NCBI RefSeq assembly: GCF_014646295.1
Contig: NZ_BMNE01000002.1
Span: forward strand, 1,179,440 to 1,243,439
DNA length: 64,000 nucleotides
Direction of reading: 5' to 3'
DNA from: Nocardia rhizosphaerihabitans
GTDB lineage: Bacteria > Actinomycetota > Actinomycetes > Mycobacteriales > Mycobacteriaceae
Shown: positions 9,395-18,335 of the stretch, in pieces
Position numbering within the stretch: position 1 is the stretch's first letter
Layout: every line of letters starts with the position of its first letter
Notes under the pieces: generated by a model
Told to the model about the DNA's origin: nothing
What the model saw: only the letters and a program-made list of their open reading frames with translations
Databases searched by the model: none
Position numbers and translations under genes: made by a program

Positions 9395-9995
9395 CAGTCC
9401 AGCCCGACGCCACCGACCGCGCACACCGCTCGGGATCGTCACCGGCCGCCACGAACAACGCGGTGAGCAAGGGGATGCCGTAGCCGAGGGCGGCCGGTGG
9501 CAGCGGGCCGGTCGCGACCAAGCCCGCCAGCCCGTGCCCGATGGTCCAGCTCTGCGTGGCCAGATCCAGCGGCTCGACATCGGCGCGGAAACGCCTTGTC
9601 GCCCTGGCTGATTCGACGGCGACGACGAGACGTTCCAAGGTGGCGTCGGCGGCCGGGGCGTCCTCGAGCGCGAACCCGGCATCGAACATCACCCGGTAGA
9701 GATCGGGATTGGCGAGCGCATTGGCCAGATAGGCGCTGCCGAGCGCGGCCAGATCGTGCACCGGGTCGTCGGTGTCGGGCACCTCTTCGAGTCGCGCAGC
9801 CAGGCGGGTGAACCCCTCCTGCCGCACCGCGCGCCATAGCCCGTCCATCCCGTCGAAGTACGTATAGACGGCCATCGTCGACACCGCCGTGCCCGCGACG
9901 AGCCCACGCAGCGTGACCGGCTGACGTTCACGCAGCAACTGCGCCGCCCGCTCGATCAGCATCGCCCGCACCGCGGGATTTTTCAGCCTGGCCAT
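9387..9995 (-). CDS. TetR-family transcriptional regulator
   Basis: The 202-residue protein has an N-terminal HTH ([32 protein letters not shown], residues 27-58) and a WHG/TetR_C-like ligand domain. Its last 8 bases overlap the end of the convergent beta-lactamase gene. It is divergent from the RidA-family gene at 10059, with an imperfect palindrome between them, so it likely represses that gene and/or itself. The ligand is unknown. Confidence 0.85.
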   Translation of the reverse strand: MARLKNPAVRAMLIERAAQLLRERQPVTLRGLVAGTAVSTMAVYTYFDGMDGLWRAVRQEGFTRLAARLEEVPDTDDPVHDLAALGSAYLANALANPDLYRVMFDAGFALEDAPAADATLERLVVAVESARATRRFRADVEPLDLATQSWTIGHGLAGLVATGPLPPAALGYGIPLLTALFVAAGDDPERCARSVASGWTVS

Positions 9996-10007
9996 CGCGT
10001 CAGATTA

Positions 10008-10027
10008 CATATCAATGCTATGGTATG
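10008..10027. promoter_or_regulatory. Candidate TetR operator between the TetR and RidA genes
   Basis: An AT-rich imperfect palindrome, CATATCA-N6-TGGTATG, sits in the 63-bp divergent region, 12 bases from the TetR start and 31 from the RidA start. Its position suits repression of both promoters. Symmetry is imperfect (about 14 of 20 positions), so the assignment is tentative. Confidence 0.4.
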
Positions 10028-10058
10028 AGTCGTCAACCCTCGGCGAGCGGGAGAAATC

Positions 10059-10466
10059 ATGGCTGTGGAACTGGTGAATCCGGAGGGGCTGCCCAAGCCC
10101 GAGGTGTATCGGCAGATGTCGATCGCGACCGGCTCGCGGCTGGTGTTCCTGGCAGGTCAGGTCGCCCGTGATGCCGACGGAAACCCGGTCGGCGCCGGTG
10201 ATTTCGCCGCTCAGGTCGAGCAGGCCTACCTCAATATCGGCACCGCGCTCGCCGAGATCGGCGGCAGCTTCGACGACGTCGCGAAGCTGACCATCTACGT
10301 CGTGGACTGGGGTCCCGACAAGTTTCCGCTCCTCGGCGAAGGCGTCGCCCGCGCCGCCGCCAAGCTCGGCGTCGACCCGGTCAAGCCGATCACCCTCCTC
10401 GGCGTCGCCGCACTCGGCGAACCCGACCTCATGGTCGAGGTCGAGGCCACCGCGGTCCTCGCCTGA
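10059..10466 (+). CDS. RidA (YjgF/YER057c/UK114) family protein
   Basis: The 135-residue protein matches the RidA fold length and pattern: GSRLVFLAGQVARDADGNPVGAGDFAAQVEQAYLNI near the N-terminus, a central VAKLTIYVVDW, and the C-terminal LGVAALGEPDLMVEVEATAVL. RidA proteins hydrolyse reactive enamine/imine intermediates; the substrate-binding Arg near residue 105 of canonical RidA is not obvious (PVKPITLLGVAAL), so this may belong to a Rid subfamily without deaminase activity. It is divergently paired with a TetR regulator. Confidence 0.88.
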   Translation: MAVELVNPEGLPKPEVYRQMSIATGSRLVFLAGQVARDADGNPVGAGDFAAQVEQAYLNIGTALAEIGGSFDDVAKLTIYVVDWGPDKFPLLGEGVARAAAKLGVDPVKPITLLGVAALGEPDLMVEVEATAVLA

Positions 10467-10470
10467 CAGC

Positions 10471-11397
10471 TCAGCTCGCGCCCGCGATCAGAACCTCCGC
10501 GCCGGTCGCGCGATAACGCCCTGGGGCCGTGCCGAATTCACGCTTGAACGCTTTCCCGAAGGCGTACTCGGAGCCGTACCCGCTGTGCCGGGCCACCGTC
10601 GCCAGTGGCTGGTCGGTGTCGCGGAGCAGGCGAGCGGCGACGAGCATGCGCCAGCGGGTGAGATAGGCCAGCGGCGGTTCGCCGACGAGACTGGTGAACC
10701 GCCGGGCGAACGCCGCGCGGCTGAGACCCGCTCGGGCACCGAGGGATTCGACGGTCCAGCCGTGCGCGGGGTCGTCGTGGATGGCGCGCAGCGCACGGGA
10801 GATCTCGGCGTCGGCGACAGCGGCGGCCCACCCTGACGACTCCTTGGTCTCCGCGAGCCAGGCACGCAGCAGATAGAGCAGCAGCAGATCCAGCAGCGGC
10901 GGAATCGCGGCATCGGCGCCGGGACGGGTATCGGTGAGTTCGTCGGCGAGCAGGTCGACCGCGGCGCGCAGCGACGGATGGGTGCCGAGCCGGGCCGGAA
11001 TGTGCACCACCTCGGGCAGTTCCGTCAGTAGCGGGTGGGTGCGGTCGGCGGCGAGTTGATAGGAACCGCACAGCAGCGTCGCGGTAGCGCCGGGACCGTC
11101 GACGAACCGGATGTCGCTGGGACCGGCCGTCTCGGTGATCCGGCTGTCGAGCTGGTCGACCAGCTCGTGAGCGACACCGCGCGGCATGAACACCGCATCA
11201 CCCGCGCCCAGCGCGATCGGCTCCGCGTCGGGCCGCGTCAGCCAGCACGAGCCCTGGAGAACCACATGGAACCCGGCGCCATCTATGCGCGGATACGCCC
11301 GCCCCCACGGCGCGTGCCGCACGAACATGCCGGAGGCGGGACGCCCGGTGCGCGCGGTGGCCAACACATCGCTGAGCAGATCCATGTCAGAAACCAT
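10471..11397 (-). CDS. AraC-family regulator with an N-terminal cupin domain
   Basis: The 308-residue protein has an N-terminal cupin_6-type sensor (FHVVLQGSCWLTRPDAEPIALGAGDAVFMPRGVAHELVD, residues 43-81) and a C-terminal double HTH (WTVESLGARAGLSRAAFARRFTSLVGEPPLAYLTRWRM, then LATVARHSGYGSEYAFGKAFKREFGTAPGRYR). It lies back to back with the SGNH hydrolase gene at 11502 and may regulate it. The divergent region is notably AT-rich (11398-11480). Confidence 0.9.
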   Translation of the reverse strand: MVSDMDLLSDVLATARTGRPASGMFVRHAPWGRAYPRIDGAGFHVVLQGSCWLTRPDAEPIALGAGDAVFMPRGVAHELVDQLDSRITETAGPSDIRFVDGPGATATLLCGSYQLAADRTHPLLTELPEVVHIPARLGTHPSLRAAVDLLADELTDTRPGADAAIPPLLDLLLLYLLRAWLAETKESSGWAAAVADAEISRALRAIHDDPAHGWTVESLGARAGLSRAAFARRFTSLVGEPPLAYLTRWRMLVAARLLRDTDQPLATVARHSGYGSEYAFGKAFKREFGTAPGRYRATGAEVLIAGAS

Positions 11398-11501
11398 ACT
11401 CTGAGAGACGAATGGATATCAGAGCAAGATTCTGGATAATTTTATGTCTCACTCCGTACTCATACGCTGGGTTCAAGCATTCGATGAGCAAGGAGTACGA
11501 C

Positions 11502-12800
11502 ATGAAGATCGAGGTCGACGGAGCCGTCACCGAGCCCGCCGCGACGGACAAGCGGACGACGGTGCTAGCTCGTCGTGCTGCCCTGCTCGTCGCGGGCGCG
11601 ACCACGTCAGCCCTGGTGGCGTGCGGTGCCGAAACCCCGGCGCCCGAATGGTCGGGTGCGTGGGCGGCCGCGGTCCAGCATCCCGCGACCGCGGTGACGC
11701 CGAACTGGTCAGCTGAGGGATTCGCCGATCAGTCTGTGCGCCAAGTTGTTCGGCTCTCGGACGGCGGACCGCAGGTCAGGGTTCGCTTGTCGAACAGATA
11801 TGGCACGACGCCGCTCGCGGTCGCCGGCGCGACCGTTGCCCGGAGCGCGGGCGGCGCCGCCGTGATCCCGGAGACGGTCAGCCGACTGACCGTCACCGGC
11901 GCCGAGGCATTCGAAATCGCCCCGGGCGCAGAGATTTCCAGCGATCTCGTGACCGCGCCGATCGCGGCGGGGGAGGCGATCACCGTGACGCTGTACTTCG
12001 CCAGGCCCACCGGCCCCGCCACCCAGCACGCCCAGGCCGCCGCGACGAGCTACCGCGCCACCGGCGACCACACCGCCGCACCGGACGCCGCCGCCTTCAC
12101 CGAGTCCTCCCAATCCTGGTACTACCTGGCGGGCATCGATACCGTCCGCGCAGGCCGGGCCCGCGATGTCACTGTCGCATTCGGTGATTCGATCACCGAC
12201 GGCTACCGCTCCGGGATCGACGCCGACCAGCGCTACCCCGACCACCTCACCCGTGAGCTCACCGCCGCGGGGCGTCCCGGCGCGGTCGTGAACGCGGGGA
12301 TCAGCGGTAACCGGCTGCTCACCGATTCGACCGTCCTCGGCGACAGCGCGCTCACCCGCTTCCGCCGCGACGTCCTCGAACAGCCGGGAGTGGGCACGGC
12401 CGTCATCCTGATCGGTATCAACGACATCGGCATGGCCGGGATGACCGGCCCGGACGGGCAGCTCTCCCCGCAGGTTTCGGCCGACCAGCTCGTCGCCGGA
12501 TATCGCGAGCTCATCGCCCAGGCGCGGGCGGCGGGGGTGCGCGTCATCGGCGCGACGCTGCTGCCGTTCGCGGGGTCGCCCTACTACTCGGCCGAGAAGG
12601 ATCGCCTCCGGAGGGAGGTGAACAGCTGGATCACCTCGGCAGGAGCCTTCGACGCGGTGGTCGATCTCGACCGCGCGATGGCCGATCCCACCGACCCCGC
12701 CCGGCTCGCCGGCTCCTACGACAGTGGTGATCAGTTGCACCCCAACGACTCCGGCTACGCGGCGATGGCAGCGGCGATCGGCAAGGTCATTCTGACATAA
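11502..12800 (+). CDS. Exported SGNH/GDSL-type esterase lipoprotein
   Basis: The start is the ATG at 11502, 6 bases after AAGGAG; the open frame runs further upstream but without a ribosome-binding site. Residues 1-45 contain twin Arg (LARRAALLVAGATTSALVACG) with a lipobox, so a Tat or Sec lipoprotein is predicted. The SGNH blocks are visible: GDSITDG (Ser about 230), GISGNR, GINDIG and HPND (His about 413). An N-terminal beta-rich domain of about 170 residues precedes the catalytic domain, as in the 'GDSL-like lipase/acylhydrolase' proteins active on acylated polysaccharides. The substrate is unknown. Confidence 0.88.
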   Translation: MKIEVDGAVTEPAATDKRTTVLARRAALLVAGATTSALVACGAETPAPEWSGAWAAAVQHPATAVTPNWSAEGFADQSVRQVVRLSDGGPQVRVRLSNRYGTTPLAVAGATVARSAGGAAVIPETVSRLTVTGAEAFEIAPGAEISSDLVTAPIAAGEAITVTLYFARPTGPATQHAQAAATSYRATGDHTAAPDAAAFTESSQSWYYLAGIDTVRAGRARDVTVAFGDSITDGYRSGIDADQRYPDHLTRELTAAGRPGAVVNAGISGNRLLTDSTVLGDSALTRFRRDVLEQPGVGTAVILIGINDIGMAGMTGPDGQLSPQVSADQLVAGYRELIAQARAAGVRVIGATLLPFAGSPYYSAEKDRLRREVNSWITSAGAFDAVVDLDRAMADPTDPARLAGSYDSGDQLHPNDSGYAAMAAAIGKVILT

Positions 12801-12827
12801 CCGCAGGTCGTGGCTCTGCGAACTTTG

Positions 12828-12845
12828 CGATTCGGTAACGAATCG
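12828..12845. terminator. Short hairpin after the SGNH esterase gene
   Basis: A perfect 7-bp stem, CGATTCG-GTAA-CGAATCG, sits 28 bases after the esterase stop. There is no T-run, so termination would be weak. It could equally be a regulatory hairpin. The remainder of the 174-bp gap before the conservon contains no gene. Confidence 0.35.
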
Positions 12846-12974
12846 AAATCGAACAGGTGATGAACCCTCGCCGCACGAGTGGCAGTCGGCGCGAGGGCTC
12901 GATATGCTCGCCTCCGATATCGAAACGGGCTGCTGTGCTGCGTGTTTGGTTTGACGATTGGTGGTTGGGGGCCT

Positions 12975-14465
12975 GTGAGTACTGCGGAAGTCAGGCCGAT
13001 GGTGCAGCCGGTGGCTGCATCGCCGGGGGAGAATACCGGGCGCGCGGCGACCGCGGGACCTGCCGGTTACGTGGTACTCGGCGCCGGAGTGGCGGTGGCG
13101 GCGATCGCCGTCGTGACCGCGCTTTTCACGCCGCCCGTTGTCGGCATCCCGGTGCTCGCCGGCGCGCTAGCCGTGGCGCTGATCGCCTGTCCCGCAGTGT
13201 TCGTCGCGTTGCGGGAGCGGGCCAAGGCCAACGCCGCGAAGGACGCAGTCCAGCGGGCTGAACAGCAGCTCGCCGCGACCGCCGCCGAGGCGAGTCAGCG
13301 GATCGCGCAGGCCGAGGAACACGCCACGCACTACGCCTGGGAAGCGCAGGAGAACGGGCGCCGTGGCGCGGCCGCGCTGGCCGCCTTCGCCGGCGCCGCG
13401 GGCCGCATCCAGGCCATGACCACCAGCATGCTGGCCGAACTGCGCGAGATGGAACACCGGCACGCGGACCCGCGGGTGCTCACCGACCTGCTCCACATCG
13501 ACCACCGCACCGCGCAGACGGGCAGGCTCGCCGACAGCATCGCGGTGCTCAGCGGCGCCCGCACCGGTCGCCGGTGGGCGAAACCGATTGCGATGGAATC
13601 GATCCTGCGCGGCGCGATGGGCCGGGTCGCCGGCTACCAGCGCGTGCGGCTGCGGGCGGTCGCCGAGGTCGGCATCGCCGGGCACGCCGCCGAAGGCGTC
13701 ATGCACACCCTCGCCGAACTGCTCGACAACGCCTGCAACTTCTCCCCACCCACCACCGAGGTGCACGTCTACGCCGCGGAAGTGCCTGCGGGCGTGGTGA
13801 TCACGATCGAGGACAGCGGACTCGTGATGAGCGACTCCGCCCTGCGCCGTGCCGAAGCCGCCGTCAGCGGCCGCGACCACAAGGGCAAGGGCGCCGACCT
13901 GGCCTCGCTGTCGGGCACCCGGCTCGGCCTCGCGGTGGTCGGCAACCTGGCGCGCAAACACGACCTCACCGTGTCGTACCGGCCGTCGGCGATCGGCGGC
14001 ACCGCCGTCGTCGTCGTGGTCCCGCGCGAACTCACCGCCCGCGCCGAACGCCGCACCCGCGGCGGCACCCAGCTGTCCGCACCGACGCCGCGTCGCGCCG
14101 ACACCCAGCTCGGCACCCTGAGCCAGTTCGACACCCCGACGCCACGCCCGCAGCACGCACGGACCACCGAGACCACCGAGCTCGGCTGGACCGAGACCAT
14201 CGGTCAGCACGCCCGCCAGGCCGGCGCCGACGCTGTCCCACCCGCGGTGTCCACCTCACCCGCACTGCCCAAACGGCGCAGGGGCGACACCCTGGCCAAA
14301 GTCCACCCCGAGGGCCTGTCCACCACCCCGTCCGCCGACGCCGCACCGACGAAACCGGCTGCTCTCGGCGCGTTCCAGCGGTCCGCGCCTGGCCGCGGGC
14401 CGCACGAGTCAGGCCACCAACCAGGCAGCGCCGCCACTGCTCCCGACCCCATGGAGGACCGATGA
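12975..14465 (+). CDS. cvnA: CvnA: membrane histidine-kinase-like ATPase of a conservon
   Basis: A GTG at 12975 is preferred, giving VSTAEVRPMVQPVAAS and two membrane segments (residues 30-85). A coiled coil follows (LRERAKANAAKDAVQRAEQQ), then a dimerisation-like helix bundle and a GHKL ATPase domain with the N-box LAELLDNACNFSPPTTEVHV and a G-box in SGTRLGLAVV. The C-terminal 170 residues are disordered and Thr/Pro-rich. The gene starts the cvnA-B-C-D order seen in Streptomyces conservons, where CvnA interacts with the small GTPase CvnD as a membrane-associated, G-protein-like switch. The stop overlaps the next start (ATGA). No clear phospho-accepting histidine motif is visible. Confidence 0.88.
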   Translation: MSTAEVRPMVQPVAASPGENTGRAATAGPAGYVVLGAGVAVAAIAVVTALFTPPVVGIPVLAGALAVALIACPAVFVALRERAKANAAKDAVQRAEQQLAATAAEASQRIAQAEEHATHYAWEAQENGRRGAAALAAFAGAAGRIQAMTTSMLAELREMEHRHADPRVLTDLLHIDHRTAQTGRLADSIAVLSGARTGRRWAKPIAMESILRGAMGRVAGYQRVRLRAVAEVGIAGHAAEGVMHTLAELLDNACNFSPPTTEVHVYAAEVPAGVVITIEDSGLVMSDSALRRAEAAVSGRDHKGKGADLASLSGTRLGLAVVGNLARKHDLTVSYRPSAIGGTAVVVVVPRELTARAERRTRGGTQLSAPTPRRADTQLGTLSQFDTPTPRPQHARTTETTELGWTETIGQHARQAGADAVPPAVSTSPALPKRRRGDTLAKVHPEGLSTTPSADAAPTKPAALGAFQRSAPGRGPHESGHQPGSAATAPDPMEDR

Positions 14466-14872
14466 CCACCACCGCCGCAGCGAACCTCGGCTGGCTGCTC
14501 GAGAAGCTGCTCGCCCGCACCCCACGTACCCGGCACGCACTGCTGCTGTCGGGCGACGGCCTGAAGATCTGCCACACACCGGAACTCGATGTTGACCGCG
14601 CCGATCAGCTGGCCGCGATCGCCGCCGGCTTCCAGAGCCTGTCGCACGGGGCTTCCGTCGAGTTCGGTGACGGGCGTGGCGGAGTCCGCCAGTCGATGAC
14701 CGAGTTCTACGGCGGCATCCTGTTCGTGGTCGAGGCGGGGCGCGGTGCGCACTTAGCGGTGGTCGCGGCCGAGGACGCCGACGCGGGGCTGGTCGGGCAC
14801 ACCATGCACGAGCTGGTCGAACAGCTCGGTGAGCATATGGCTGCCCAGCCGAGACGCGGAGCGCCGAATTGA
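14462..14872 (+). CDS. cvnB: CvnB: roadblock/LC7-domain protein
   Basis: The gene encodes 136 residues from ATG 14462, overlapping the cvnA stop by 4 bases. The sequence NLGWLLEKLLARTPRTRHALLLSGDGLKI and the later GGILFVVEAGRGAHLAVVAAEDADAGLVG are typical of the MglB-like roadblock/LC7 fold, which acts as a GTPase-activating or scaffold partner of small GTPases. In conservons it partners CvnD. It ends in a basic tail after a helical EQLGEHM. Confidence 0.9.
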   Translation: MTTTAAANLGWLLEKLLARTPRTRHALLLSGDGLKICHTPELDVDRADQLAAIAAGFQSLSHGASVEFGDGRGGVRQSMTEFYGGILFVVEAGRGAHLAVVAAEDADAGLVGHTMHELVEQLGEHMAAQPRRGAPN

Positions 14873-15213
14873 CCAGGGCCGGCCGCGACGACGATCCCGA
14901 CCGGTTCTACACGCTGACCGGTGGGCGCGCCCCGGCCACCGAGGATTTCGACCTGGTGACTCTGGTGGTCAGCGAATCGGCGCCGTCGGCGGGCATGACC
15001 TCGGAGCAGGTGGCGATCCTGGACATGTGCCGGGCGCCGACCGCGGTCGTGGAGATCGCGGCGGAACTGCGCCTGCCGGTCGGGGTCGCCACGGTCCTGC
15101 TCGCCGATCTGCTGCACGCGGGCAAGATCACCGTTCGGCCGCCGCTCTCGGCGGCGATGTCGCTGGATGCCTCCACCCTCGAGAAGGTGCTCGTTGGACT
15201 TCGCAAGCTCTGA
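14869..15213 (+). CDS. cvnC: CvnC: DUF742 protein
   Basis: The gene encodes 114 residues from a TTG at 14869 that overlaps the cvnB stop (TTGA). The sequence DRFYTLTGGRAPATEDFDLVTLVV and a winged-helix-like half (EQVAILDMCRAPTAVVEIAAELRLPVGVATVLLADLLHAGKI) define DUF742, the third invariable member of conservons. The helix-turn-helix character suggests DNA or protein binding; the molecular role is not established. Confidence 0.88.
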   Translation: MTRAGRDDDPDRFYTLTGGRAPATEDFDLVTLVVSESAPSAGMTSEQVAILDMCRAPTAVVEIAAELRLPVGVATVLLADLLHAGKITVRPPLSAAMSLDASTLEKVLVGLRKL

Positions 15214-15805
15214 TATCGCGCCCGAGCGGTCCCGGGCGCCGCTGCACAGCACGGCAAAGCACGGATTGAAGATCGTGGTCATCGGTGGATTCGGTGTCGG
15301 CAAAACGACATTGGTGCAATCGGTCAGCGAGATCCGGCCGCTGGACACCGAGGCGACGATGACCGACGTCGGCGTCGGGATCGACGACGCCACCGGCGTG
15401 CCGGGCAAGTCCACCACCACCGTCGCCTTCGACTTCGGCCGCATCACCCTCGACGACGAACACGTGCTGTATCTGTTCGGCGCGCCGGGGCAGCAGCGGT
15501 TCTGGTTTCTGTGGGACCGGCTGTTCACCGGTGCGCTCGGCGCGATCGTGCTGATCGACCAGCGCCGGATCAGCGACTCCTGGTACGCGATCGACCGGCT
15601 CGAACACCAGGGCACCCCGTTCGTGGTGGCCTGCAACGACTTCGGTGACTCGCACGCACCGCAGGACGTGCGCGACGCGCTCGACCTCGACCCCGCGGTG
15701 CCGCTGCTGATGTGTGACGCGCGCTCGCGCGAATCGAGCAAACAGGTGCTGATCGCGCTGGTCGAACACCTGTATTCCGCTGTTCCGCAAGGGGAGACGG
15801 TCTGA
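15194..15805 (+). CDS. cvnD: CvnD: small Ras-like GTPase of the conservon
   Basis: The start is taken as TTG 15194 (LDFASSDIAPE), overlapping cvnC by 20 bases as usual in conservons; an upstream in-frame ATG at 15167 is less likely. The P-loop GGFGVGKTTLV, the switch region TMTDVGVG, the G3-like LFGAPGQQRF and the specificity motif ACNDF (in place of NKxD) identify an ATP/GTP-binding CvnD/MglA-type switch. It is expected to cycle at the membrane with CvnA, CvnB and CvnC. The next gene begins at the last base of its stop codon. Confidence 0.9.
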   Translation: MDFASSDIAPERSRAPLHSTAKHGLKIVVIGGFGVGKTTLVQSVSEIRPLDTEATMTDVGVGIDDATGVPGKSTTTVAFDFGRITLDDEHVLYLFGAPGQQRFWFLWDRLFTGALGAIVLIDQRRISDSWYAIDRLEHQGTPFVVACNDFGDSHAPQDVRDALDLDPAVPLLMCDARSRESSKQVLIALVEHLYSAVPQGETV

Positions 15806-17064
15806 TGAGCACACCCACCGGCACCGGTGCCTGCCCGATCACCGGCGCGGTGCCGCTGAGCGGTCCCGAGTTCCACATCGAACCGCACGAGGTCTACCGC
15901 CGGATGCGGCGCGACCACGGTCCGGTGGTCGCGGTCGAACTGCCCGGCGGCTTCCCCGCCTGGCTGATCATCGGCTATCGCGAGCTGCATCAGGTGACCA
16001 GCGATCCGCTGCTGTTCCCGCGCGATGTCTCGCTGTGGAACCAGTGGGGCCGGGTGCCACCGGATTGGCCGTTGCTGCCGATGGTCGGACAGCCCATGCC
16101 CTCGATCTACTTCACCGCGGGCGCCGAGCACCGCAGGCATCTCGCGATGGTGGAACCCGCCCTCGACGCGGTGGATCACTACGAATTGCGCCGTGCCTGT
16201 GAGGAACTCGCGGACCGACTGGTCGACAACTTCTGCGGTCGCGGCAGCGCCGACCTGATCGCCGAGTTCGCCGAACCGCTGCCGGTGCTGGCGCTGGGCC
16301 GCATCCTCGGCCTGCCCGACTCCGACGCCGCCGATCTCGCGTTGACGATGAAGACCCTCGCCGACGGCGGCGCGGACGCCCAAGCCGGGCATATGCGCTT
16401 CGGCGAGCACATGGCCCGGCTGCTGGCGGCCAAGAAGGCAAGGCCCGCAGGTGATCTGGTGTCGCTGATGCTGGCCGATCCCGAGCCGTTCACCGACGAG
16501 GAATACACCAACGACCTGATGGCGATCACCGCAGCGGGTCATCTCACCACCGCCGACTGGCTCGGCAGCTCCATGCGGCTGATGCTCACCGACGATCGCT
16601 TCTCCGCGGCCCTCGGCGGCGGCAGGCGCAGCGTCGGCCAGGCCATGAACGAGGTGCTCTGGGAAGAGGGCCCGACCTCGATCCTGGCGGGGCGGTGGGC
16701 CGCGCGTGACACCCGCCTGGCCGACCAGACCATCCGGGCCGGCGACATGCTGTTGCTCGGCTTGGCCGCAGCCAATCTCGACCCGCACATCCGCCAGTCG
16801 TTCACCGACGGTGACACGGTGCCGACCGGCAACAACGCCCATTTCGCGTTCAGTTACGGCGAATACCGCTGCCCCTTCCCGGCGCAGCAGATCGCCGAGA
16901 TCATCGCCAGGACCGGGATCGAGGTGCTGCTCGACCGGCTCCCCGATGTCGACCTGGCTGTCCCCGCCGACCAACTCACCCGGCGACCTTCGGCTTTCCT
17001 TCGGGGCATGACCGCACTGCCCGTTCGTTTCACACCAGTTAGACCCGTCGGAGGTTCGTCGTGA
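15805..17064 (+). CDS. Conservon cytochrome P450, CYP157-like, without the ExxR arginine
   Basis: The 419-residue P450 begins at an ATG overlapping the cvnD stop by one base. It has an I-helix [10 protein letters not shown] (about 243) and the haem-thiolate loop FSYGEYRC, Cys about 356. The K-helix motif is NEVLWEEGP: residues 283-286 read EVLW, so the arginine of the otherwise nearly invariant ExxR is a tryptophan. P450s of the CYP157 family, found with conservons in Streptomyces, are known to lack this motif, so the gene probably belongs there. The haem loop also has Pro after Cys and lacks the usual CxG glycine. Whether it is a monooxygenase is open. The stop overlaps the next P450 (GTGA). 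Confidence 0.88.
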   Translation: MSTPTGTGACPITGAVPLSGPEFHIEPHEVYRRMRRDHGPVVAVELPGGFPAWLIIGYRELHQVTSDPLLFPRDVSLWNQWGRVPPDWPLLPMVGQPMPSIYFTAGAEHRRHLAMVEPALDAVDHYELRRACEELADRLVDNFCGRGSADLIAEFAEPLPVLALGRILGLPDSDAADLALTMKTLADGGADAQAGHMRFGEHMARLLAAKKARPAGDLVSLMLADPEPFTDEEYTNDLMAITAAGHLTTADWLGSSMRLMLTDDRFSAALGGGRRSVGQAMNEVLWEEGPTSILAGRWAARDTRLADQTIRAGDMLLLGLAAANLDPHIRQSFTDGDTVPTGNNAHFAFSYGEYRCPFPAQQIAEIIARTGIEVLLDRLPDVDLAVPADQLTRRPSAFLRGMTALPVRFTPVRPVGGSS

Positions 17065-18281
17065 GTTCCCAGTGCCCCTTTGCCATCGACCCCATGGTCG
17101 GTGACCTCAACGGAGAGACCGCCCGACTACGCGCCGAAGGTCCGCTCGCCCGGATCGACCTGCTCGGTGTGCCCGCCTGGACCGTCACCGATCACGCGAT
17201 CGCCCGTCAGCTGACCACCGACAGCCGACTGGTCAAGGACATCCACGCGTGGAAGCTGTGGACCGACGGCGTGGTGACCAACCAGTGGCCGCTGATCGGC
17301 ATGGTCGATGTCGACCGCTCCATGTTCAACGTCGACGGCGCCGAGCACCGCAGGCTGCGGCTCAAGACCGCCCAGGCCCTGGCGCCGCGGCGGCTCGAGG
17401 AGATGCGCCCGGTGATCGAGCGGCTCACCGTGGAACTGCTCGACGATCTCGCGGCCGCGGGCGCCGACGGCGCGCCGGTGGACCTGAAGTCGGTCTTCGC
17501 CTACCCGCTGCCGATGCGCGTCGTCGGCGAACTGATGGGCGTCGAGCGCGAGGATCACCCGCAGCTGCTCGAGTGGTACAAGAAGTTCTTCTCGGTGATG
17601 ACCCCGCAGGACGAGCGACTGCGCGTGATCGGCGAGCTCGACGTGTACTTCACCGATCAGGTCAAGCAGAAGATCGCGAACCCGGGTGACGATCTCACCT
17701 CGGCGTTCATCGTGGCCGACGAGGGCGGCGAGCCGCTCACCGAGGAAGAGGCGATCGGCAATATCAAGGCCCTGGTCGCCGCCGGGCACGAGACCACCGT
17801 CAGCCTGATCGTCAACACCGTGCGCGCGCTGCTCGGCGAACCGGAGCAGCTGGCGAAAGTCCTTGCGGGCGACGTGGACTGGAAGCAGGTCATCGAGGAG
17901 TCGCTGCGCTGGGACGGCCCGGTATCGCACCTGCTGATGCGCTTCGCCACCGAGGACATCACCGTCGGCGACACCGTGATCGCCAAGGGCGAGGGCGTGG
18001 TGATGTCCTACCGCGCCATCGGCCGCGACACCGCCGTGCACGGCGACACCGCCGACGAGTTCGATGTGACGCGTCCGACCGCCAACCGGCACTTGGCCTT
18101 CGGCTACGGCCCGCACATCTGCCCCGGCGCCGCCCTGTCCCGGTTGGAAGCCGCGATCGCGCTGCCCGCGCTGTTCGCCCGGTTCCCCGATCTGCGGCTG
18201 GCCGTGCCCGACAGTGAGCTCGGCAATCTGCCGGTTCTCACGCAGAACGATCTGGCCGCGTTGCCGATCATCCTGAACTGA
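17061..18281 (+). CDS. Conservon cytochrome P450, canonical (CYP154-like)
   Basis: The 406-residue P450 has all standard motifs: I-helix AAGHETT, K-helix EESLRWDGP (intact ExxR), and the haem loop [15 protein letters not shown] with Cys about 354. It overlaps the CYP157-like gene by 4 bases, so the pair is translationally coupled and closes the conservon operon. Paired P450s, one with and one without ExxR, follow conservons in Streptomyces; assignment to CYP154 is by context and general similarity. Electron-transfer partners (ferredoxin, reductase) are not encoded next to it. Confidence 0.9.
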   Translation: MSSQCPFAIDPMVGDLNGETARLRAEGPLARIDLLGVPAWTVTDHAIARQLTTDSRLVKDIHAWKLWTDGVVTNQWPLIGMVDVDRSMFNVDGAEHRRLRLKTAQALAPRRLEEMRPVIERLTVELLDDLAAAGADGAPVDLKSVFAYPLPMRVVGELMGVEREDHPQLLEWYKKFFSVMTPQDERLRVIGELDVYFTDQVKQKIANPGDDLTSAFIVADEGGEPLTEEEAIGNIKALVAAGHETTVSLIVNTVRALLGEPEQLAKVLAGDVDWKQVIEESLRWDGPVSHLLMRFATEDITVGDTVIAKGEGVVMSYRAIGRDTAVHGDTADEFDVTRPTANRHLAFGYGPHICPGAALSRLEAAIALPALFARFPDLRLAVPDSELGNLPVLTQNDLAALPIILN

Positions 18282-18289
18282 CCGGCGTC

Positions 18290-18325
18290 GCGTCGCGCCC
18301 GGTGGTCGTTCGCCGGGCGCGACGC
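18290..18325. terminator. Bidirectional hairpin between the conservon and the acyl-CoA dehydrogenase gene
   Basis: Perfect 13-bp arms, GCGTCGCGCCCGG (18290-18302) and its complement (18313-18325), enclose a 10-base loop between convergent genes. It lacks a T-run, as is common for actinobacterial terminators. Confidence 0.7.
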
Positions 18326-18335
18326 TCCTACGTCG

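Noticed and set aside
11401..11455. Operator formed by CTGAGAGAC and GTCTCACTC between the AraC and SGNH genes
   Set aside because: Arms match only partly and are about 40 bp apart; no more than a weak hint.
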